A stretch of 64,000 nt of DNA, from NCBI GenBank assembly GCA_002869185.1, contig PKTN01000004.1, positions 186,001-250,000 on the forward strand, read 5' to 3'. The notes beneath the pieces are model-generated. The model did no database searches and had not been told where the DNA came from. It saw only the letters and a program-made list of their open reading frames with translations. Of this stretch, positions 1-7,598 are shown in pieces (within the stretch, counting starts at the first letter, position 1; each line of letters begins with the position of its first letter). The position numbers and the translations under genes were made by a program. This stretch comes from Denitrovibrio sp. (GTDB lineage Bacteria; Chrysiogenota; Deferribacteres; Deferribacterales; Geovibrionaceae).

Positions 1-470
1 GGATACTCATCAATATCTTTCTTGCTAAGGGTTAGTCCAAATAGCCTATAGCTTGTCTGGTAGCTTATTGATGCCATTGCAATATTATCGTCTGCCACTG
101 ATGGGGCTTCAGATGACCTTACAGAATATGGATCGATCATTGTGATACTGCCTAGAGAGTTACCTAGCCATTCATAGCCATAGATGTTTTTGATAGGCTT
201 ACCTGTAGCTGCTGAACTCTCACTGATGAAGGTTGTAATTTCACCTGTAATTATGTCACTAAAAAGCCCAAGATCAGAGATGTCACCATCGGTAGATATC
301 GCCTGAATAGTGTCAGGTTCATGGGAGTAAACTCGAAAATATGCAGTGTCGCCATATCTGAATTTTGTCTTTGTTTTATCTGTGTAATCCTTGTTTCTCT
401 CTTGGTCGCTTTCTATACTTATCTGCTTGTCATCCTCTTCGGTCACAAAGCTAACTGTTACTTTTGCCAC
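1..470 (-). CDS. Phage-type structural protein, partial (runs off left edge)
   Basis: I do not recognise the family. A reading frame starts at GTG (470-468) and stays open to the left edge, about 156 residues, beginning MAKVTVSFVTEEDD. A GGAGG sits 7 bases before the GTG, and the start overlaps the end of the preceding gene by 13 bases, the tight coupling seen throughout this module. There is no signal peptide or membrane segment in the visible part. By position, downstream of capsid and gp36/gp37-like genes, it is probably a tail or baseplate component, but that is inference from order only. Confidence 0.6.
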   Translation of the reverse strand, partial: MAKVTVSFVTEEDDKQISIESDQERNKDYTDKTKTKFRYGDTAYFRVYSHEPDTIQAISTDGDISDLGLFSDIITGEITTFISESSAATGKPIKNIYGYEWLGNSLGSITMIDPYSVRSSEAPSVADDNIAMASISYQTSYRLFGLTLSKKDIDEY

Positions 471-2002
471 TGTAGAACCTCCAGCTTGTTTGTTATTTTG
501 ATTGGGTTACTATCTATATGGATACTGGCTCCTATTAGGGGACCTGTGCCGTATTTCGATTTAATATTGAGCCCTGAAGTCGTATTTATTATGTTGTCGT
601 GTGTGGTTACTAGGGTAGTTTTATTAGCCTCAGAGTGTAGGAATGTCTTTGCTCTGTTGATGGCTGTTGTGTGGTCGCATATTGACTCCTCTACGAGTTT
701 CTTCACGTCACCTGTTTCTCCAGTGAGGAGGTATGCGATGTTTTCTAAATAGACGCAAAATGTCATGTCTGAAGCTATGTTTGATGTTATTTCGTATAGA
801 TCGTAGGTCGTTAGGTATCTTACTGCCATCATTTGGCATGAAGAATCGCTGACCACTCTTTTACCAGTGGCAGTGACGCCTTCAGTGAGTGTGGTATTGG
901 CTGGTTTTGAAAGTTTACCAATACCATTTTCAAAGAAGACATCTTCGGTGATCTCTTCAGTAATGCTTTTTTGTAGGGCTTTTAGTGATGTTGCATTTGT
1001 ATTGAGAGTTTTACCTAGAGAACCATAAACTCTTAGGCTGATTTGTCCGCCAATCTTTTTCTTTCTGATTGATGGCTCGATGGTGATATAGTCGTCGCCC
1101 CTCTTGCCATAGATTACTTCTACGCATGAATATCGCTTTTTTGGTTCCACCTTTATCCAGTCGAGAATATTTGATGGTTCGTATGTCGGGTTTGACTTAG
1201 AGGTGTTGAATATAAGGTTATTTGAAGGCAGCTGCCTTGCGTAGTTACCAGATGCTTCTGAGAGCTTTCTTGCGAATTTATAAGAAGAATAACTACCGTT
1301 AATGCTAGCTGATAAGAACTGATCACCAGCAAATATAATATCTCCAAACTGAGCTACAGCATCTGTTGCCAGCTGATAGTTGTATGAAATGATCTTTTTG
1401 CGACTAGTTGCCATAGACTCCGCCTCTATCTCTATCCCCTTGTAAGATGACGTAGATGAGGTGGTAGTGAAGTTGTAGTCGATATCGTTTATTGAGATTA
1501 AAAGCTCTGTTGGGATACTATTTAGAAAGCTGAAGCTGGCATTTAGTGACATCGGCTTATTATTCCCAAATAAAGTCAAACTCGCCTTTTTCAACTTGGT
1601 TGTAATCTCTATCCCGTCAGCATACACAGTGAGGGTGTCATCTATTAGCTTAGTTGTAGCTTGAGGAAACGCGATATCTATAGAGCCTTGTAAGTTGTTT
1701 TTGGTTAAAGGTGTAGATATGTTTATAGTGTTAGCTAAACTTGAGTTACCTATAGTGTTGTCTATTGATAGAGTATTGTTTGTGAGATCAGATAGTTGGG
1801 TTGATATATCAACTGAGTGATCAAATCCGCAGGTGTTGATAAGCTTAACTGATTCGGTGGCTGTATCCATACCAGAAAGAGAGAAACTACATTCTATTGT
1901 TTCATATATAGACTCAGTGTGTGACGGATTTATCTCAAAAACCCCTCCTTCTGAGAGGATAGATATAACATTTATACTGTTTGTAATAGAAAGATCACTC
2001 AT
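458..2002 (-). CDS. Phage-type structural protein, 514 aa, unknown
   Basis: This 514-residue protein is rich in Ser, Thr, Asn and Ile, with many short alternating polar/hydrophobic stretches that suggest beta structure. It has no signal peptide or transmembrane helix. The ATG at 2002 follows a GGAGGAG motif about 9 bases upstream. It lies between the 322 aa structural gene and the partial gene at the left edge, all on the minus strand. Its size and place, well after the capsid gene, suit a tail or baseplate protein. I recognise no catalytic or family motif. Confidence 0.65.
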   Translation of the reverse strand: MSDLSITNSINVISILSEGGVFEINPSHTESIYETIECSFSLSGMDTATESVKLINTCGFDHSVDISTQLSDLTNNTLSIDNTIGNSSLANTINISTPLTKNNLQGSIDIAFPQATTKLIDDTLTVYADGIEITTKLKKASLTLFGNNKPMSLNASFSFLNSIPTELLISINDIDYNFTTTSSTSSYKGIEIEAESMATSRKKIISYNYQLATDAVAQFGDIIFAGDQFLSASINGSYSSYKFARKLSEASGNYARQLPSNNLIFNTSKSNPTYEPSNILDWIKVEPKKRYSCVEVIYGKRGDDYITIEPSIRKKKIGGQISLRVYGSLGKTLNTNATSLKALQKSITEEITEDVFFENGIGKLSKPANTTLTEGVTATGKRVVSDSSCQMMAVRYLTTYDLYEITSNIASDMTFCVYLENIAYLLTGETGDVKKLVEESICDHTTAINRAKTFLHSEANKTTLVTTHDNIINTTSGLNIKSKYGTGPLIGASIHIDSNPIKITNKLEVLQWQK

Positions 2003-2026
2003 AAATTCTACTCCTCCACCTGCTAA

Positions 2027-2995
2027 TTAATCTATTTGCCAATCAAGATTGAAACTATTATTAGGCTCGTGGGCACAGCCAGCAGGGACGACCTCTTTTA
2101 TCCAAAAGCCAGCAGAAGCTGGAGATGTGCTAATTGTTATAGTGTTGCCAGCCTCGAAGAGCCCAGACCAACTAGCTACTGGGATAGAGAAATACGGCTG
2201 TCCTGTTTTGCTGTTTACAGGTGAATAATCTGACCCTGTTGTGCCTGAACCTAACGCACCAGATTCGACACCAGAGACGTGGAAACTGAAAGAGCTGTCG
2301 AAAGTGATAGAGTAGGTGTCTTCCTCTGTGCCAGAGTTATAGAGAGTGATAAGGCTTTCGTCAAAGCCACCTCCAGCACTGGTTACTACAACAGATTGAA
2401 GAGATGGTACAAGATCGCCAGCTTCAATCATCACGCCAACGCTTGTAGTGATAGCTGTGAAATTTTCAGGTAGTTGGCTATCAAGCTGGATAGTCGCAAT
2501 GTTACCGCTCCAAGTGGAGCAAGGTGCAGTTTGGGATGTTCTGATATTGTGTGAGGCTCCTTGGTCATCTTTGATGATAAGGAGTGCATTCTCTTTGATT
2601 GTGTAGTCGTTACTTTTAAAGGTTACCTGTATCGACGTGTCGCCAGCTGTCCTGTTAAAGGCTAGCAGACCGCAACCTGTCCAGTCCTCTTCGATTATGT
2701 CTAGCTTTGTATCTGTGTTTGTAGCTTGTTTGATGTAGAACCTATCTTCACCGTTCCCTGGAGAGCTGATAGCAACTGATGCACCGTAGGCTGTTTCGCC
2801 TGATTGGTTCATGTTCGCTATAAATGCTTTACGGTATCTTACAACTCCATCTGCTCTCTCTGTGGATGTTACCCTAGGGAGTAGGTTAAACTTAACCCCT
2901 GAGATGACTGCGGCAGCTAGGTCGACTCTTCCGCCATTAGTATCTGTATCTGAAATATTTTCTGGTTTTAATATCTTAATGTCAGTTTGGTTCAT
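2027..2995 (-). CDS. Phage-type structural protein, 322 aa, probably tail
   Basis: This 322-residue protein is rich in Ser, Thr, Gly and Asn, with many predicted short beta strands and no signal peptide. Its start is directly coupled to the upstream gene: that gene ends in TAG at 2999-2997 and this ATG is at 2995, with GGAGG about 6 bases before it. The C-terminal half has several hydrophobic/polar alternating segments ending in NLDWQID. I place it as a virion, probably tail, component from its position after gp36/gp37-like genes; the sequence itself does not name a function. Confidence 0.6.
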   Translation of the reverse strand: MNQTDIKILKPENISDTDTNGGRVDLAAAVISGVKFNLLPRVTSTERADGVVRYRKAFIANMNQSGETAYGASVAISSPGNGEDRFYIKQATNTDTKLDIIEEDWTGCGLLAFNRTAGDTSIQVTFKSNDYTIKENALLIIKDDQGASHNIRTSQTAPCSTWSGNIATIQLDSQLPENFTAITTSVGVMIEAGDLVPSLQSVVVTSAGGGFDESLITLYNSGTEEDTYSITFDSSFSFHVSGVESGALGSGTTGSDYSPVNSKTGQPYFSIPVASWSGLFEAGNTITISTSPASAGFWIKEVVPAGCAHEPNNSFNLDWQID

Positions 2996-2996
2996 T

Positions 2997-3365
2997 CTAT
3001 ACCTCCAGTAGCTTTATCATTCCGTAGTAGCTGTCGCCTGATTCTTGAACTTGTTTTGCACTAATAGGCTTAAGTTCTAAGGGGCTATCTTCATGCCTGA
3101 ACACAGCTTGCATCTGTCTATCGTTAATACTTAAGTGGACTATCCCACCATTATCAGCCAAGGCTTTAAGCTCTGAGACAGTTTGCCTTGTTAGCTCGCC
3201 TGCGATTTTTGGTATATATATGTCTATACGTCTGTCGTATCCGCTGGAGTAGACCAGCTTATTCCCCTCTGTACATGTTTCGATGTTGGAGATTGGCATG
3301 CCGTATTCCATCTCATTGTGCCAAATAGAGCAGTCAGGCATGGTTATGCCAGCAATGGCTATCAT
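2997..3365 (-). CDS. Small phage-type tail/head-completion protein
   Basis: This protein is about 122 residues long. I prefer the ATG at 3365, 7 bases after GGGGT, to the GTG at 3374. It overlaps the 3' end of the gp37-like gene by 4 bases. The sequence includes a segment around residues 60-85 (ELKALADNGGIVHLSINDR) that reads like a compact beta-rich domain. There is no signal peptide. Its place, between a gp37-like protein and larger structural proteins, suggests a head-tail joining or tail-tube-associated protein, but I do not recognise a named family. Confidence 0.6.
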   Translation of the reverse strand: MIAIAGITMPDCSIWHNEMEYGMPISNIETCTEGNKLVYSSGYDRRIDIYIPKIAGELTRQTVSELKALADNGGIVHLSINDRQMQAVFRHEDSPLELKPISAKQVQESGDSYYGMIKLLEV

Positions 3366-3733
3366 GATTTGCACCCCACAAAATCAATTTTGAGCTTATA
3401 GAGAGATGAGCGTTTGTTGTCTCCGCTTGTTAGCTCTCTGTTGATGTTTGTCGGTTCCAGCTGAGTTAGCGAATCTATTACGAGCTGGATGTCATCGCTC
3501 AAGTCGTTCACCCCAATAGTGAGAAACTTCATATAAATGGCGAAACTGTATTCGGTGAGTTGCACCCCTTGATCCTCTATCGTTTTGGAACTCTCCATTG
3601 ATATAGATGCAGCAGGTTCACGCATGATAGTGCTGTCACGTCTATCGTCAGATGGGGTATACACGGAGTCAAATACACCACAGTTTTCGAGTGTTGTTTT
3701 TATATGTTGTTTTATCTGCTGTTCGGTTTTCAT
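3362..3733 (-). CDS. Mu gp37-like (DUF1834-type) minor virion protein
   Basis: This 123-residue protein lies immediately after the gp36-like gene, with the stop TAG of one abutting the ATG of the other. That is the same order as gp36-gp37 in Mu-type phages. It begins MKTEQQIKQHIKTTLENCGVF, a helical N-terminus followed by a mixed alpha/beta body, as in small terminator-type proteins that cap the head or tail. The gp37 assignment rests on order, size and overall look rather than on a diagnostic motif. No membrane segment or signal peptide is present. Confidence 0.5.
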   Translation of the reverse strand: MKTEQQIKQHIKTTLENCGVFDSVYTPSDDRRDSTIMREPAASISMESSKTIEDQGVQLTEYSFAIYMKFLTIGVNDLSDDIQLVIDSLTQLEPTNINRELTSGDNKRSSLYKLKIDFVGCKS

Positions 3734-4096
3734 CTAATACCCCTTCCAGTTGGAGCTACCTGTGGCTACCTCAGAAAAAACTTTACCAGTAGGTTTCTCA
3801 CTCTCTTGCACGGGGGCGAGTGGAGATAGAATCTCGTTACACTCTTTTTTATAATTTTCGGCTGTTTCCCATTCCGCAGCAAAGATGTACATCTGTGCTA
3901 TTGTCCATTTTTTTACAGCCAGCCTGAGTACAGGGTCATCTTCGTCATATTCGATACCGAATCTTTCAGCAACAAGCCCAATATATGCTCTCGCTGATTC
4001 GAGAGATTCTTCTACTATAGAGTCGTCGCCTCGGCATATTGCGTCATAATCTTCGGTCAGGAAGCTATCTTGGATCTCATAAATATCTATTAACAT
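3734..4096 (-). CDS. Mu gp36-like protein (DUF1320), head-tail connector
   Basis: This 120-residue protein is acidic and mainly helical. It has the typical DUF1320 shape: an N-terminal segment (IYEIQDSFLTEDYDAICRGDD) followed by helices containing ESARAYI and a conserved-looking LAVKKWTIAQMYIFA near residues 75-90. DUF1320 proteins are gp36 of Mu-like phages and probably act at the head-tail junction. A GAGG lies 7 bases before the ATG. It follows the capsid gene after a 66-base gap holding a strong hairpin, and its stop abuts the start of the gp37-like gene. Confidence 0.7.
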   Translation of the reverse strand: MLIDIYEIQDSFLTEDYDAICRGDDSIVEESLESARAYIGLVAERFGIEYDEDDPVLRLAVKKWTIAQMYIFAAEWETAENYKKECNEILSPLAPVQESEKPTGKVFSEVATGSSNWKGY

Positions 4097-4115
4097 TAGT
4101 TACCTCGAGATATTT

Positions 4116-4137
4116 GGGGCGCAAAAGAATGCGCCCC
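4116..4137. other. Strong hairpin between capsid gene and gp36-like gene
   Basis: GGGGCGCA (4116-4123) pairs perfectly with TGCGCCCC (4130-4137) around a 6-base loop. It lies in the only sizeable gap inside the structural module, just downstream of the capsid gene. There is no clean T-run on either side, so it is a weak candidate for an intrinsic terminator. It may stabilise the capsid mRNA 3' end or cause partial termination, lowering expression of the downstream tail genes relative to capsid. Confidence 0.6.
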
Positions 4138-4162
4138 GACTTAATGAGGGAGTGGTTTATGC

Positions 4163-5146
4163 CTATACGGCAGTGGTCCAGCAGATTCCCTTTGTGAATG
4201 GGACAGGGAGCGGTTTACTCTCTGCTATAATCTCGATGCTGGATGATCTTGGGTCTCTTACGTGTTTTACGAAAAATGGCATAGCTGTGAGGTTACTGTC
4301 GAGGTCGTCGATGACAGCGTAAACCATCTCGAATGGTGCATCGGATGCGAATGCCATAACCTTGTCAGTGTCAACAACTTTAACCTGTGAGCCAGTTGCT
4401 AGATCCGTGTATGAGCTGTTCATAAGCTGAACACTAAAGCCTGCTACATTTATTGTTTTAGCGTCGATGATTCCAGATATAGAGCTGTTACTAATATCCT
4501 GAACAACTTTAGCAAGTGCCATGAAAGCGTCCTGACCAGCCCAGAATTTAATCTCTGAACCGTAGTGAGTTTCCGCCTGAATATTCGCTTCCATAGAGAT
4601 GAGGTCAGCGAGGATAGAATCGAGTGTGATACCTGCATCTGTCCATGCTGTCCCTGTAGAATGGGAGAGTGTAGTGCCGAAATCGACGCTATATGTACCA
4701 AAACCACCATCCATTGCCATAGGGTAGGCGATAGAGCCTTTGAGTGACTGGGCTGCCATAGCCTCTGTTGATGCCCTTACGATACGGCGAAGTCTGTCGA
4801 TTTTGTTGTTTACTAGAAGCTCTACGCCTGTGTCGTCGAGTAGCTTAAGGTTATTTACGTCGAAACCGTTGAGCCTTTCTGATGGTCTGAATGGCTGTGG
4901 TTCGATGTGGGTAATGTTAAAAGAATCTTCATAAACAGGAACAGGTTCTCCGCCCCTTTTTGTTATAGCGATGTTCTTAACTACTTGCTGAAGATCGCTC
5001 ACTGAAACTGTTGGCAGGGGGTGGTTTCTGCGCTTGTCTTCAGTGTAGATAGAGTCCATAACTGGAGACTTAAGCTCTGGCATAGATGTGAGAGCTTTGA
5101 TTATTGAGTCTGTTGTAAAAAAATTACTAAGATCGAGCTGTATCAT
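4163..5146 (-). CDS. Major capsid protein, lambda gpE family
   Basis: This is the likely major head protein, 327 residues. I start it at the ATG at 5146, which has AGGAGG 7 bases upstream; a longer frame to 5197 only overlaps the decoration gene. Family features are the N-terminal LDLSNFFTTDSIIKAL, the RRIVRASTEAMAAQSLKG helix around residue 130, the glycine-rich turn before a DAGITLDSILADL helix, the KFWAGQDAFMALAKV segment, and a C-terminal FVKHVRDPRSSSIEIIAESKPLP, all arranged as in lambda E-type capsid proteins. It sits directly after a gpD-like decoration gene, the usual lambda pairing. The upstream protease is Mu-like, so the module is a mosaic. Confidence 0.85.
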   Translation of the reverse strand: MIQLDLSNFFTTDSIIKALTSMPELKSPVMDSIYTEDKRRNHPLPTVSVSDLQQVVKNIAITKRGGEPVPVYEDSFNITHIEPQPFRPSERLNGFDVNNLKLLDDTGVELLVNNKIDRLRRIVRASTEAMAAQSLKGSIAYPMAMDGGFGTYSVDFGTTLSHSTGTAWTDAGITLDSILADLISMEANIQAETHYGSEIKFWAGQDAFMALAKVVQDISNSSISGIIDAKTINVAGFSVQLMNSSYTDLATGSQVKVVDTDKVMAFASDAPFEMVYAVIDDLDSNLTAMPFFVKHVRDPRSSSIEIIAESKPLPVPFTKGICWTTAV

Positions 5147-5156
5147 TAATATCCTC

Positions 5157-5519
5157 CTAGAATGACCAGATAAGTGTGCTAGATTCGAGAGTTGCAATTT
5201 CGTTTGCAGAAGCAGTGATACCCTTAGTGAGAAGACTCTTTGCTACTACTGTTCCGTGAACAAGGACGCTACCTATAGAGTCTTTTTCTGTGTCAACATC
5301 TGCCATACATACGCCTACTGGTGTGGCTTCTGATGTGCCAGCTGCGGGGTCGAAAGAGACTATGTCTTCATTTGCATCGAGTGCGAGAATCTCGCCACTC
5401 TTGATGATTCCGTTGTCTGCCTTGAACTGCTTCATACGAGCTACTGCTGGATGTCTGTCGTCGATTACTGATTTGTCTGTGATGGTCTGCTGACCAACAA
5501 CTCCGTTAAGTGTTGCCAT
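5157..5519 (-). CDS. Head decoration protein, lambda gpD-like
   Basis: This is a 120-residue protein. After a short flexible N-terminus (VVGQQTITDKSVIDDRHP) come segments typical of the gpD family: SGEILALDAN, the proline-containing TPVGVCMADVD, a SVLVHGTVV strand, and a C-terminal LESSTLIW. These trimers bind the outside of the expanded capsid and stabilise it against internal DNA pressure. The gene lies 10 bases upstream of the capsid gene and 9 bases downstream of the protease, so it is translated in the same operon. A decoration protein suggests the particle packs real DNA. Confidence 0.8.
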   Translation of the reverse strand: MATLNGVVGQQTITDKSVIDDRHPAVARMKQFKADNGIIKSGEILALDANEDIVSFDPAAGTSEATPVGVCMADVDTEKDSIGSVLVHGTVVAKSLLTKGITASANEIATLESSTLIWSF

Positions 5520-5528
5520 TAAATCCTC

Positions 5529-6227
5529 CTATATTTTGCGAAAAAATGATGTTTGCATTTCCGCTCTTTTTGCACTGAATTTTTCAGAGAGACCCTCTCT
5601 GACTGGTGTTTTTACTGATTCGAATATTTGAGATAAGAACTCTACAGTTTCAGGCCCTTGTTTGTCTGACATGAGTTTGTCTGCGAATTGGATAAGCTCT
5701 TCCCTCTTGCCGAATGGGAGCTTGCCAGAAGTGACATCAGATAGTCTCTTTATCGCTTGATTCTTCTTTTCTATACGTAGGCTTGTGTATTCAGCCAGAT
5801 CTATGTCAGATAAAAGAAAACTGCATGTGCCTTGTGGAACTGCGAATGTGATAATGTCTGTTTGGTCACCCATTTCGATTATCTGTAAGTCTTTGATCAT
5901 TGGTGGGACAGCACCTAAAAATGCTACATGGTGTAGATACATCTTTTCTTCTGAATCTTTTCCAGCTCCAATGCTCCAGTTTTTGTATTTACCATCAGAG
6001 ATGGATGTCTCAAGCTCTTCGCCAAGTTCAATCTCACCTATGAGAGTGCTTTCGTCTTCTGATAGGCTGAGTAACTTAACCCACCCATAAGCAGGCATGC
6101 TGTCATCGAGTTCATGACCTATTGTTACTGGCACGTCTCCGGAGAAGGTCTCTGTCATGTCGATGAGGTCTTCTTTTGTTATTGTTATGCCGTTGTGGTT
6201 ACCAGCCTTTGCTAGTTCAAGTTTCAT
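5529..6227 (-). CDS. Mu I-like prohead protease/scaffold
   Basis: This 232-residue protein resembles the phage I-like family (Mu gene I), which cleaves the scaffold during prohead maturation. Visible features are the N-terminal LELAKAGNHNGITITKEDL, a PVTIGHELDDSMPAYGWV segment carrying a conserved-looking His, and YKNWSIGAG followed by HVAFLGAVPP, a run seen in these proteases. The C-terminal third (residues 165-232) is helical and charged and could be the scaffold part. The ATG at 6227 has GGAGGAATAG before it. It is the first gene of the minus-strand structural module; in Mu it would follow the gp30 (F) gene, which is not present here. Confidence 0.75.
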   Translation of the reverse strand: MKLELAKAGNHNGITITKEDLIDMTETFSGDVPVTIGHELDDSMPAYGWVKLLSLSEDESTLIGEIELGEELETSISDGKYKNWSIGAGKDSEEKMYLHHVAFLGAVPPMIKDLQIIEMGDQTDIITFAVPQGTCSFLLSDIDLAEYTSLRIEKKNQAIKRLSDVTSGKLPFGKREELIQFADKLMSDKQGPETVEFLSQIFESVKTPVREGLSEKFSAKRAEMQTSFFRKI

Positions 6228-6265
6228 CTATTCCTCCAAGCTGTTCTTGTTGCTTGAGAGAGAAT

Positions 6266-6302
6266 ACATAAAATTTATGTGAGATATGTTTAAGTATGTT
6301 TA
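6266..6302 (-). promoter_or_regulatory. Palindrome plus tandem TAAACATA upstream of capsid module
   Basis: Upstream of the protease gene, reading in gene sense, the octamer TAAACATA occurs twice (6302-6295 and 6292-6285) with a 10-base period, one helical turn. It is followed by the perfect 15-base palindrome ACATAAAATTTATGT (6266-6280). The same octamer precedes the packaging module and the small HTH gene. I read this as a probable operator/promoter region for the structural module; the binding protein is unknown. Confidence 0.45.
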
Positions 6303-6400
6303 GTGATTACCTGAAATTTATGTAGATATTTTTACTCTTCCAATGGAACTTAATAAGAGCTATTCTTTCATATATATAAGAATTTATAGAGGTATGACCG

Positions 6401-7357
6401 ATGAAAAGATTTATTCTACTTGTTGTTGTGATGATGATGCTTGCTGCTTGTGTTCCTCCTGGTGAAGTTTTCATAGCAAAATCTAAGGAAGCGATGAAAG
6501 CTCCTACCCATAAGGAAGCTATAGAGCATTATGGAAAAGATTCTAAAATTAATGTTCACTCCCACAAATACTACAGTGGGCTTGCTGATATACATGCATA
6601 TTACGGCCATTACGTTGAAGCAGTTAATGCATATACAAGAGCTATACGAAATAGTAACAAGGCAATCTATCATCTCAAAAGAGGCCGTGCCTACATGAGA
6701 CTGCATATATATAGAGATGCAATAATCGATTTCTCTTATGTTGTGCAACTTCGTGGTAAGACATTGTCTATAGCTTATGTTGAAAGAGCAAAAGCACATG
6801 TAGAGATGGGTGATTTTAAATCTGCTATTAGCGATCTTAATAAAGCAAAAAAACGTGGAGGAGAGAGTGTTACTCTTCTTGTTGCTATGGGTGAGCTTCA
6901 GTACAAAATGGGAAAATATGCTGATGCAAAAACATATATCCAAAAAGCAATTCAACATGAGAGCATGAATCCTGAGTTATATTATCTACGTGCTAAGGTG
7001 TTTTATAAAGAAAAAGACGCATTCCAGGCGATTGCTGATCTCAATAAAGCTCTTGAAATCGACAAAGGTCATCTGGACGCGAAGAGAATGCTTGCATGGA
7101 TATACTCTACCAACACTATATCAACTTATAGAAACGGTGAGATCGCTTTGAAGTTTGCAAGAGAGCTTTTTGAAATCAATAACGATCTAGAGTATGTCGA
7201 AGTTGTTGCGGCGGCTTACGCAGAGACGGGGCAATTTGCTAAGGCTATTGACGTTTTAAAAGAGGGGATAATAATATCCACTGATCTTGTACAAAAAGAA
7301 GATTTTAGATTTGATATTTTGACTTATGAGAAAGAAGAAAATATTAGGGTTTGGTAG
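6401..7357 (+). CDS. TPR-repeat lipoprotein
   Basis: This 318-residue protein starts with a lipoprotein signal (MKRFILLVVVMMMLAAC); the lipobox LAAC puts the modified Cys at about residue 17. The mature part is a run of tetratricopeptide repeats. Typical helical pairs such as AVNAYTRAIRNSNKAIYHLK, AISDLNKAKK and YADAKTYIQKAIQHESMNPE cover residues 60-230. TPR lipoproteins act as periplasmic scaffolds, but no specific partner can be read here. It is divergent from the phage-type protease gene and convergent with the subtilase. Base usage is like its neighbours. Confidence 0.85.
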   Translation: MKRFILLVVVMMMLAACVPPGEVFIAKSKEAMKAPTHKEAIEHYGKDSKINVHSHKYYSGLADIHAYYGHYVEAVNAYTRAIRNSNKAIYHLKRGRAYMRLHIYRDAIIDFSYVVQLRGKTLSIAYVERAKAHVEMGDFKSAISDLNKAKKRGGESVTLLVAMGELQYKMGKYADAKTYIQKAIQHESMNPELYYLRAKVFYKEKDAFQAIADLNKALEIDKGHLDAKRMLAWIYSTNTISTYRNGEIALKFARELFEINNDLEYVEVVAAAYAETGQFAKAIDVLKEGIIISTDLVQKEDFRFDILTYEKEENIRVW

Positions 7358-7598
7358 AAATAAAATATTATATTTATGACTTTTTTTTCTGCTTAAAAAA
7401 TAACCGTTTTTGTAAAAAGTGTGAAGCCATAGGGTTTGTGGGGGAATTGTTAACAGGTTTCCCACAATAATGTTGAAAAGAAAAAGCTTGACAGGTAAAA
7501 TGCAGTCATAATAAGGTTTATGGCTAAGTCATTTATGTTTAACAATAAAATCTAAAACTACATGAAAACTATGATGATGTGCCTAATTATTACTGTTT
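7358..7598. other. Intergenic region with promoter-like and DnaA-box-like motifs
   Basis: About 240 bases lie between the convergent TPR lipoprotein and subtilase genes. A TTGACA at 7489-7494 is followed about 15 bases later by TAATAA, a possible plus-strand promoter that would only read into the subtilase antisense or a small RNA. TTATCCACA (7599-7607, overlapping the subtilase stop codon) and TTTTCCACA (7610-7618) match DnaA-box patterns and are spaced 11 bases apart. No coding frame of note is seen. Confidence 0.3.

Noticed and set aside
321-752. Plus-strand 143-codon frame with hydrophobic residues
   Set aside because: It lies antisense to two phage-type genes with good ribosome sites and shows no start signal; it is a shadow frame.
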